A DNA stretch of 13,238 nucleotides from Xanthobacteraceae bacterium (lineage in GTDB: Bacteria; Pseudomonadota; Alphaproteobacteria; Rhizobiales; Xanthobacteraceae). Shown here one piece after another: positions 7,746 through 13,238 of the stretch (the stretch's first letter is position 1; every line of letters starts with the position of its first letter). The translations under genes were made by a program, and so were the position numbers. The stretch lies in the NCBI GenBank assembly GCA_030039655.1, contig JASHVC010000462.1, positions 1-13,238 on the forward strand. The letters run 5' to 3'. The notes beneath the pieces are model-generated. The model was not told where the DNA came from. It was given only the letters and a program-made list of their open reading frames with translations, and made no database searches.

Positions 7746-9155
7746 ATGACGACGCCTAAGAATGTCATGAAGATGATCAAGGATAACGACGTTAAATACG
7801 CCGATTTCCGATTCACCGATCCGCGCGGCAAGTGGCAGCACGTCACATTCGACATCAGTCAAATTGAAGAAGACACCTTCGCGGAAGGCATGATGTTTGA
7901 CGGGTCGTCGATCGCCGGATGGAAGGCGATCAACGAATCTGACATGTGCCTCATGCCGGATCCGGCATCGGCCTGCATCGATCCGTTCTTCGCCGAGACC
8001 ACGGTCGTCCTGGTCTGCGACGTGCTCGAGCCGACGACGGGCGAGCCTTACAATCGCGATCCACGCGGTATCGCCAAGAAAGCCGAAGCCATGGTCAAGT
8101 CCATGGGCGTCGGTGACACGATCTACTTCGGACCCGAAGCCGAGTTCTTCGTGTTTGACGACGTGCGCTACAGCGCGACGCCATACAACACTGGCTTTAA
8201 GCTCGACTCCGTCGAGTTCCCGTCAAATGCCGATACCGAGTACGAGGGCGGCAATCTGGGCCATCGCGTCTGGACCAAAAAGGGCTACTTCCCGGTCCCG
8301 CCGCAGGACTCGGTGCAGGACATGCGCTCGGAAATGCTGGCCGCCATGGCGCGCATGGGCGTGAAGGTCGAGAAGCACCACCACGAAGTCGCGTCTGCCC
8401 AGCACGAACTCGGCATGAAATTCTCGCCGCTGACGGTGATGGCGGACCAGTTGCAGATCTACAAATACTGCATCACCCAGGTGGCGCAGGTCTACGGCAA
8501 GTCGGCTTGTTTCATGCCGAAGCCGGTTTACGGCGACAACGGCTCCGGCATGCATTGCCACCAGTCGATCTGGAAGGGCGGCAAGCCGGTCTTCGCCGGC
8601 AACAAATACTCGGACCTCTCCGACACCTGCCTGCAGTACATCGCCGGCATCATCAAACACGCCAAGGCGATCAACGCCTTCACCAATCCAACGACCAACT
8701 CGTATAAGCGGCTAGTGCCAGGCTTCGAGGCGCCGGTGCTGCTGGCCTATTCGGCGCGCAACCGCTCGGCGTCATGCCGCATCCCTTATACGACGAACCC
8801 GAAAGCCAAGCGCGTGGAAGTACGGTTCCCCGATCCGCTCGCCAATCCCTACTTGGCGTTCGCCGCGATGCTGATGGCCGGCCTCGACGGCATCAAGAAC
8901 AAGCTCGATCCGGGGGAGGCGGTCGACAAGGACCTTTATGATCTGCCGCCGAAGGAATTGAAGAAGATCCCAACGGTTTGCGGCTCGCTGCGCCAGGCCC
9001 TCGACGAGCTCAACAAGGATCGCGGCTTCCTGAAAGTCGGCGGCGTGTTCGATGATGACTTCATCGACTCCTACGTCGACTTGAAGATGCAGGAGATCAT
9101 CCGGTTCGAGCACACGCCGCACCCGGTCGAGTTCGAGATGTATTACTCCGCGTAG
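7746..9155 (+). CDS. glnA: Glutamine synthetase type I (GSI-beta)
   Basis: The enzyme makes glutamine from glutamate, ammonia and ATP and is the main entry point for ammonia assimilation; it works as a cytoplasmic dodecamer. The protein has 469 residues, the usual GSI length. Family motifs appear in order: [10 protein letters not shown] at 50-59, the metal-ligand motif [10 protein letters not shown] at 129-138, [12 protein letters not shown] around 210-221, [10 protein letters not shown] at 265-274, and NRSASCRIP at 339-347. The adenylylation site is Tyr398 in KDLYDLPP, so activity should be controlled by GlnE, itself governed by the PII protein encoded just upstream. AAAGG precedes the ATG. 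It is probably co-transcribed with glnB and ends at a strong terminator. Identity is certain. Confidence 0.99.
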   Translation: MTTPKNVMKMIKDNDVKYADFRFTDPRGKWQHVTFDISQIEEDTFAEGMMFDGSSIAGWKAINESDMCLMPDPASACIDPFFAETTVVLVCDVLEPTTGEPYNRDPRGIAKKAEAMVKSMGVGDTIYFGPEAEFFVFDDVRYSATPYNTGFKLDSVEFPSNADTEYEGGNLGHRVWTKKGYFPVPPQDSVQDMRSEMLAAMARMGVKVEKHHHEVASAQHELGMKFSPLTVMADQLQIYKYCITQVAQVYGKSACFMPKPVYGDNGSGMHCHQSIWKGGKPVFAGNKYSDLSDTCLQYIAGIIKHAKAINAFTNPTTNSYKRLVPGFEAPVLLAYSARNRSASCRIPYTTNPKAKRVEVRFPDPLANPYLAFAAMLMAGLDGIKNKLDPGEAVDKDLYDLPPKELKKIPTVCGSLRQALDELNKDRGFLKVGGVFDDDFIDSYVDLKMQEIIRFEHTPHPVEFEMYYSA

Positions 9156-9198
9156 CCGTTCGCTTATCCTCCCAGCATTGCACTAATGCGATGCGAAC

Positions 9199-9228
9199 TT
9201 GGGCGCCCCGCGAGGCGCCCAATTTTTT
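9199..9228 (+). terminator. Intrinsic terminator of glnA, shared with the convergent gene
   Basis: A perfect 9-bp stem, TTGGGCGCC (9199-9207) with GGCGCCCAA (9214-9222), has a 6-base loop and is followed by six T residues (9223-9228). It lies 44 bases after the glnA stop codon. The stop codon of the convergent diguanylate cyclase gene (9227-9229 on the minus strand) overlaps the T-run. The same hairpin therefore also forms directly after that gene, although no T-run follows on that side. Confidence 0.93.
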
Positions 9229-10486
9229 AGGATGCGGCTCGCCAACGCTTCGGCGCCGTCGAAGCAATGGTGCCACGGTTGACCTCGATGATCGGCACGA
9301 TCGACGGCGCGCTGGGGATCGTCGCTTGTTCTTTTGGCGTTTCGGTCTCAACGCGGTTGCGGCCGTTTTCCTTGGCCCGGTAGAGCGCACGGTCGACGAT
9401 GGAGAGTAGGTCCAGAACCCGTGCCCGCGGGTCGCAGCCAAGGGTCACTCCGCCGCTCACGGTTGGCAACAGCTCGTCAGCGCCGAAGCGCGCGGCGGCA
9501 GCGGCGAAGTTGCGCCGAACGCGGTCGGCAATGGCGAAGGCCTCGTCGAGGTCGCCCACCGCCATGCACGATGCGAATTCCTCGCCGCCGATGCGGGCGA
9601 AGAGCACGTCGGCTCCGAGCGTCGCGGTGGCGGTGCCGGCAAAGGTCTGCAGCACCGCGTCTCCCACGGCGTGGCCGAAACGGTCATTGATCTGTTTGAA
9701 GTGATCGAGATCGAACAGCATCACGGCCAGCGGCTCGCTTTCCTCTCCCAGCTGCGTCAGCAAATCCGCAGCGTCATCCAAAAAGGCTCGCCGGTTCGCG
9801 ACGCCGCTCAGCGGGTCGACCAGCGAATTGATCTTATGCTTCAGCTCGGTGCGCTCTTTGGTCATGTTCAGCTGCAAAAACGCCATGACCACTGTGAACA
9901 GCAGCGTGCCGAAGGTGAGCAGTGCGAATGACAGGCCGCGTAACACGGAGTCGTCCGCGAAAGTCGGCGACAGCAAGGTGGCCGGCACGCGCGCCAAGAG
10001 TACCGCCGCATAGGCCAGCAACACGAAGATCGAAGGCCAGCGCGACATCAGTTGCTCGTCGCGCCCGCGCCAAAACTCTTGCGCGGTCAGAAGCGCGAAC
10101 ACCGCCAGCGCGGTAGAAACGACAAGGACCCCCAAATTATCGTCGGCAGCAAAGCCAGGCACCAAGCAGAGCAGCGTCCAGATCGCCGGCGCCAAGAGCA
10201 CTCGATAAAGCGAGACTTCGCGATTATCGAAGACGCGCGCGCCGGTCCAGGTCAGGCCGTAACCGAAGAGCACCAGGGCATTGGCGAGACCGATTGTCAG
10301 GAAATCGGGCGCACTACCGCGCGCGATCAAAAGCGCCAGACCGACCGCGTTGACGATGTGAGCCGCTCCCCACCACATCGGCGCGCGGATGCTACGATTC
10401 TGCAATCCGGCGAAGACCAGAAGCGCCCCTAGCAACGCGGTGACGAAAACCGTCACCACGGAAAGGGTCTGCACGTCGAGATTCAT
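9227..10486 (-). CDS. Membrane-bound GGDEF-domain diguanylate cyclase
   Basis: It probably makes the second messenger cyclic di-GMP from two GTP. The 419-residue protein has an N-terminal membrane region of about six or seven hydrophobic segments (roughly 8-27, 38-56, 62-80, 94-112, 117-136, 150-170 and 184-205). A short charged linker follows, then a C-terminal GGDEF domain starting at DPLSGVANRR (224-233). The domain has FDLDHFKQIND (258-268, metal ligand Asp259) and the active-site motif GGEEF at 300-304, so catalysis is expected. The RxxD inhibitory site normally just before the motif is absent: the expected positions are Gly and Val. No PAS, HAMP or EAL domain is seen, and the ligand of the membrane region is unknown. 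A proline-rich tail of about 40 residues ends the protein. It converges on glnA and stands alone. Confidence 0.93.
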   Translation of the reverse strand: MNLDVQTLSVVTVFVTALLGALLVFAGLQNRSIRAPMWWGAAHIVNAVGLALLIARGSAPDFLTIGLANALVLFGYGLTWTGARVFDNREVSLYRVLLAPAIWTLLCLVPGFAADDNLGVLVVSTALAVFALLTAQEFWRGRDEQLMSRWPSIFVLLAYAAVLLARVPATLLSPTFADDSVLRGLSFALLTFGTLLFTVVMAFLQLNMTKERTELKHKINSLVDPLSGVANRRAFLDDAADLLTQLGEESEPLAVMLFDLDHFKQINDRFGHAVGDAVLQTFAGTATATLGADVLFARIGGEEFASCMAVGDLDEAFAIADRVRRNFAAAAARFGADELLPTVSGGVTLGCDPRARVLDLLSIVDRALYRAKENGRNRVETETPKEQATIPSAPSIVPIIEVNRGTIASTAPKRWRAAS

Positions 10487-10729
10487 GAGTCCGACCAGCC
10501 CACAGGAACAGTCGCAACGCTAATCTCCAAGCCTTCAGTACGGGTTACCGCGCAATTGCGGCTCGCAAACAGACTTGGCGAGAAGTAAAAATCGGACGTC
10601 CAGTTTTAATCGATGGCCGTTGTGGCATGCCGCGCCGGATCGCACGGCAGACAATCACAGCCGCTCAACCGGCCCCTTCTCTTGACGCCCATCTACCCTT
10701 AAATTGCGGTAAAGCAGAAGGAGTTTCCG
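10487..10729. other. Divergent intergenic region between the cyclase gene and the oxygenase gene
   Basis: These 243 bases must carry promoters for both divergent genes, but I find no convincing -35/-10 pair. TTGACG at 10682-10687 on the plus strand has no -10 at proper distance. A perfect 10-bp palindrome CGCAATTGCG lies at 10551-10560, 65 bases before the cyclase start, and could be an operator. AGGAG just before 10730 is the ribosome site of the plus-strand gene. Confidence 0.35.
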
Positions 10730-11563
10730 ATGGCCGAGACCGCCGAACTCGATGTTTCCCCGGACACCATTGAGGCAACCCTCAACTACATCGTTGATGA
10801 CGGCAAACCGGTCTACACCATCGTGGCTGCCCCCGGCGGCAGCGACACTCGCTCTGGCGCCACGCCCGATCCGCACCGCGTGTCCATCCATAATGGGCGC
10901 CCGCACGCGCAGGGCTTTGCGCTGGAGCGCAACGGCTTCCGCTTCGTGCGTCACGACACCAAGGTCGCCAATTTCTACGATGAGGATGAGATCAAGCGCG
11001 TTTACTACCCAGAGATGGTGGAGCTGATCAAAGCGGAAAGCGGCGCCAAGCGCGTCGTCGTGTTCGATCACACGCTGCGCACCGCCGATGACGAGTTACG
11101 CGAGGCAAAAAAAATCCGCGAAGTCGTACGCCGCGTGCATAACGACTACACCGAGTGGTCGGCGCCGCAGCGCGTGCGCGATATCCTGCCCGATGAGGCG
11201 GAGGAATTGCTCAACCGGCGCTTCGCCATCATCCAGACGTGGCGTCCGATCCGGTATCCGGTCGAGACTTATCCGCTGGCCATGGCGGATGCGCGGACGT
11301 TGTCTCCGAACGACATGATCATCTCGGAACGGCGTGCTCCCGGCCGTATCGGCCAGACCTACGCGATCAAATACAATCCCGCGCACAAATGGTACTGGTT
11401 TCCGCGCATGCGGCGCGAAGAGGCTTACGTCTTCAAGGTGTTCGATTCGATGAAAGACGGCCGCGCGCGCTGGACCGCGCACACCGCGTTCGAAGATCCG
11501 ACAACGCCGCCGCACGCCCGCCCGCGCGAGAGCATCGAAATCCGCACGATGGCGTTTTTCTGA
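10730..11563 (+). CDS. CmcJ/NvfI-family protein, probable Fe(II)/2-oxoglutarate-dependent oxygenase
   Basis: The 277-residue soluble protein resembles the CmcJ/NvfI/AsaB family, whose fungal and actinobacterial members hydroxylate or rearrange secondary metabolites. Family features visible are VVFDHTLR (110-117), RRVHNDYT (134-141) and the WRPI block (171-174) followed by YPLAMADA (181-188). A facial-triad candidate is His137-X-Asp139 with distal His251 (TAHTAFEDP), and an arginine near 264-266 (HARPRESIE) could hold the 2-oxoglutarate carboxylate. There is no signal peptide or membrane segment. A good AGGAG site precedes the ATG. Neighbours are unrelated (a diguanylate cyclase on the other strand and the ribosomal operon converging), so the substrate cannot be inferred. 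Family membership is likely; the triad assignment is my inference from spacing, and relatives are often labelled hypothetical or methyltransferase. Confidence 0.8.
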   Translation: MAETAELDVSPDTIEATLNYIVDDGKPVYTIVAAPGGSDTRSGATPDPHRVSIHNGRPHAQGFALERNGFRFVRHDTKVANFYDEDEIKRVYYPEMVELIKAESGAKRVVVFDHTLRTADDELREAKKIREVVRRVHNDYTEWSAPQRVRDILPDEAEELLNRRFAIIQTWRPIRYPVETYPLAMADARTLSPNDMIISERRAPGRIGQTYAIKYNPAHKWYWFPRMRREEAYVFKVFDSMKDGRARWTAHTAFEDPTTPPHARPRESIEIRTMAFF

Positions 11564-11578
11564 TCCGTCATTCCGGGG

Positions 11579-11594
11579 CCGCGCGAAAGCGCGG
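11579..11594 (+). terminator. GAAA-tetraloop hairpin after the oxygenase gene
   Basis: CCGCGC (11579-11584) pairs perfectly with GCGCGG (11589-11594) around a GAAA loop, 16 bases after the stop codon. No T-run follows. The preceding CGTCATTCCGGGGC recalls the start of palindromic repeats common between genes in Bradyrhizobium-type genomes, so this may be the left end of a decayed repeat rather than a dedicated terminator. Confidence 0.4.
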
Positions 11595-11600
11595 AGTTGC

Positions 11601-11688
11601 GTAGCCCGGATATAGCTAGGCGAAATTCGGGAGCGAAGATCAAGCTGCAAATTCGTTCCCGGGTTTCGCTTCGCTCCACCTGGGCTGC
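11601..11688. repeat. Imperfect long inverted repeat between convergent genes (REP-like)
   Basis: The left arm, starting GTAGCCCGG at 11601, and the right arm, ending TGGGCTGC at 11688, are imperfect reverse complements. After inversion both read (G)nAGCCCnG, then GCGAA, then CGGGA, then CGAA, over about 37 bases. The element could fold into one long hairpin. Both the preceding plus-strand gene and the following minus-strand rpsI end against it, so it may serve as a two-way transcription stop. Similar GTAGCCC/GGGCTAC palindromes are common in rhizobial intergenic DNA; this link is from memory. Confidence 0.55.
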
Positions 11689-11690
11689 AA

Positions 11691-12170
11691 TCACCGCTTC
11701 GAGAACTGGAAGCTGCGGCGGGCTTTGGCCTTGCCGTACTTCTTGCGCTCGACGACACGCGGGTCGCGGGTCAGGAAGCCGCCGCGCTTGAGCACCGGGC
11801 GCAGATCGGGCTCATGCCGCATCAGCGCCTTGGACAAGCCGTGCCGAACCGCGCCCGCTTGGCCTGAGAGGCCGCCACCCGAGACCGTGCAGACCACGTC
11901 GTACTGACCCTGCCGGTTGGCCGCGACTAGGGGCTGCTGAATCAGCATGCGCAGCACAGGGCGCGCGAAATAGGTCTCCACCGGACGCTCGTTCACGACG
12001 ATCGTGCCGGCGCCCATTTTGATCCAAACCCTCGCGACTGCGTCCTTGCGCTTGCCAGTCGCATACGCGCGGCCCTGCTTGTCAAGCTTCTGCACATATT
12101 TTGGCGGCTGCGGCGCGGCCGCCGGCTTGAGTGTCGACAGCTCTTCGAGAGTCTGGATCGTCTCGGCCAT
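11691..12170 (-). CDS. rpsI: Small ribosomal subunit protein S9 (uS9)
   Basis: S9 is a 30S head protein whose C-terminal tail reaches the P-site tRNA. The 159-residue protein has an N-terminal extension of about 33 residues (rich in Ala and Pro, [12 protein letters not shown]), as usual for alphaproteobacterial S9 and absent from E. coli. The conserved core starts at [14 protein letters not shown] (36-49), continues through [22 protein letters not shown], and ends in the invariant SKR tail. Its ATG shares one base with the rplM stop codon (TGATG), with AGAGGA about eight bases upstream inside rplM, indicating translational coupling. It is the second gene of the rplM-rpsI operon. Identity is certain. 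Confidence 0.99.
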   Translation of the reverse strand: MAETIQTLEELSTLKPAAAPQPPKYVQKLDKQGRAYATGKRKDAVARVWIKMGAGTIVVNERPVETYFARPVLRMLIQQPLVAANRQGQYDVVCTVSGGGLSGQAGAVRHGLSKALMRHEPDLRPVLKRGGFLTRDPRVVERKKYGKAKARRSFQFSKR

Positions 12171-12634
12171 CAGTCAGTCCTCTTATTTTTGCGGTTCATG
12201 GCCGCGATATCAACTTTCTGCGGTTGCTGCGCATCATGGGGATGCTCCGCATGGGGATAGACCCGCAGGTTTGCGAGTTGGCGGCGGCCGAGCGGGCCGC
12301 GTGGGAGCATGCGCTCCACGGCTTTCTCGACGATGCGCTCGGGGAAACGACCGGCAAGGATCGACTTGGCCGTGCGTTCCTTGATGCCGCCGATATAGCC
12401 CGTGTGCTTGTAATAGACCTTCTGCTCGACCTTGCGGCCGGTCAGCACCACCTTGGCGGCGTTGATGACGATGACGTTGTCGCCGCAATCGACATGCGGG
12501 GTGAAGGTGGGCTTATGCTTGCCGCGTAGCCGCAGCGCCACCAGCGACGCGAGCCGGCCGACCACGAGCCCGTCGGCGTCGATCATCACCCACTTCTTGT
12601 CCACGTCGGCGGGCTTTGCGGAATAGGTCTTCAT
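12170..12634 (-). CDS. rplM: Large ribosomal subunit protein L13 (uL13)
   Basis: L13 is an early assembly protein of the 50S subunit. From [20 protein letters not shown] it has 154 residues, normal for alphaproteobacteria. Conserved blocks are [35 protein letters not shown], the GRK segment with [14 protein letters not shown], and the C-terminal [23 protein letters not shown] chose the ATG at 12634 because GGA lies seven bases upstream and the family begins with MKT. An in-frame ATG at 12646 would add four residues but lacks a ribosome site. It heads the rplM-rpsI operon behind a good sigma-70 promoter. Identity is certain. Confidence 0.98.
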   Translation of the reverse strand: MKTYSAKPADVDKKWVMIDADGLVVGRLASLVALRLRGKHKPTFTPHVDCGDNVIVINAAKVVLTGRKVEQKVYYKHTGYIGGIKERTAKSILAGRFPERIVEKAVERMLPRGPLGRRQLANLRVYPHAEHPHDAQQPQKVDIAAMNRKNKRTD

Positions 12635-12684
12635 CTGCGCATCCATTTGGGATTGCGGCTGCCGGTCCCGGCGCCGCGCGCAGG

Positions 12685-12713
12685 CTTCTAGCCGGGATGG
12701 CCTCGGCGGTCAA
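12685..12713 (-). promoter_or_regulatory. Sigma-70 promoter of rplM-rpsI
   Basis: On the minus strand TTGACC (12708-12713) and TAGAAG (12685-12690) are separated by exactly 17 bases. Transcription would start near 12678, leaving a leader of about 45 bases before rplM. The leader is GC-rich. I see no clear ribosomal-protein binding structure in it. Confidence 0.7.
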
Positions 12714-12768
12714 TCACTGCAAAGCTCATTCCTGCAATTTTTCAATTGGTTGGACTGGTGGTATTACA

Positions 12769-13206
12769 TTACCTCTCAGCCGCAACTGGGATCGAATACG
12801 TCGAAGTCACGTGCGCCACCAACTCGTCGCTGCCATCGGACCGAATACCGACTTCGCCGACGGCGAGCCGCTTGCCGAGCTTGATTAGCCGCGCCTCGGC
12901 GAGGAGGTCGCGCGGCGCGGGCTTTCTGAGGAAATTGATGGTGAGGTTGGTGGTGACCGCGAGCGGAACCCAGCCGATCGCCGAAAGCACTGCCACGTAC
13001 ATGGCCACGTCCGCGAGGGCCATGATGATCGGTCCCGATACCGTGCCGCCCGGGCGCAGTGATTTCGCGTGGAAATGGCGGCGCAGGCGGCAGCCGCCGA
13101 GCCAAACCCGTTCGAGGGCGTAACCGCTTCGGGGGTTGAACATCTCGGGAAATTCGCCGCTGAGCAGCGTTTCGAGCTTCTTGCGCGACAGCTTCGGCGC
13201 GGCCAT
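12769..13206 (-). CDS. PaaI-family hotdog thioesterase
   Basis: PaaI-type proteins hydrolyse acyl-CoA thioesters, often aromatic or medium-chain, in the cytoplasm. From MAAPKLSRKKLE the protein has 145 residues, a single hotdog fold. The central helix segment GGTVSGPIIMALADVAMYVAVLSAIG carries the acidic residue (in ALADVAMY) where PaaI enzymes have their catalytic Asp. It is followed by the strands VTTNLTINFLRKPAPRDLLAEARLIKLGKRL and HVTSTYSIP. The start at 13206 has GGGAGGG immediately upstream. An ATG at 13233 would add nine residues. It lies upstream of rplM on the same strand but separated by about 130 bases and a dedicated rplM promoter, so it need not be functionally linked. The true substrate is unknown. 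Confidence 0.88.
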   Translation of the reverse strand: MAAPKLSRKKLETLLSGEFPEMFNPRSGYALERVWLGGCRLRRHFHAKSLRPGGTVSGPIIMALADVAMYVAVLSAIGWVPLAVTTNLTINFLRKPAPRDLLAEARLIKLGKRLAVGEVGIRSDGSDELVAHVTSTYSIPVAAER

Positions 13207-13238
13207 TTCCCTCCCTGCCCCCTGCCCTTTCATCGTTA

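Noticed and set aside
8223..9122. Minus-strand frames of 145 and 116 codons opposite glnA
   Set aside because: They mirror conserved glutamine synthetase codons and have no domain or context of their own.
12738..12756. A small CAATT/AATTG hairpin as terminator of the thioesterase gene
   Set aside because: The stem is only five A/T-rich pairs without a T-run on the minus strand, too weak to call.

Overview
This is a housekeeping stretch of a moderately GC-rich alphaproteobacterial chromosome, most likely order Hyphomicrobiales (Rhizobiales; a Bradyrhizobium, Rhodopseudomonas or Xanthobacteraceae-like relative). I infer this from the tig-clpP-clpX-lon order, the adjacent glnB-glnA pair behind a sigma-54-type promoter, the alphaproteobacterial forms of ribosomal L13 and S9, and palindromic debris resembling rhizobial intergenic repeats. 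I found no phage, transposon, CRISPR array, toxin-antitoxin pair or defence system, and no new multi-gene system. The interest lies in regulatory DNA and a few single genes.

Region 1 (1-5431, all minus strand) is a protein-quality-control block. In transcription order it holds tRNA-Leu(UAG), trigger factor (tig), the ClpP peptidase, the ClpX unfoldase and the Lon protease, whose 3' half lies beyond base 1. Trigger factor folds nascent chains at the ribosome, and ClpXP and Lon destroy failed or regulated proteins. The genes are separated by 160-360 bases of non-coding DNA, so each may have its own promoter. A heat-shock (RpoH-type) promoter candidate precedes clpP. An 11-base motif is shared, at nearly the same distance from the start codon, by the leaders of clpX and lon.

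Region 2 (5521-9228) holds a minus-strand bifunctional NAD(P)HX repair enzyme, divergent from plus-strand glnB (PII nitrogen sensor) and glnA (type I glutamine synthetase). The shared intergenic region carries a sigma-70-like promoter, a GCAC/GTGC palindrome and a well-formed -24/-12 sigma-54 promoter, as expected for a nitrogen-regulated glnBA operon. A strong hairpin terminator ends glnA.

Region 3 (9227-11688) holds a membrane diguanylate cyclase on the minus strand, converging on glnA, and a divergent plus-strand gene for a probable Fe(II)/2-oxoglutarate oxygenase of the CmcJ/NvfI type. A decayed palindromic repeat lies after the latter.

Region 4 (11691-13238, minus strand) holds a PaaI-type hotdog thioesterase followed by the rplM-rpsI ribosomal protein operon, whose two genes overlap by one base and have a clear sigma-70 promoter.
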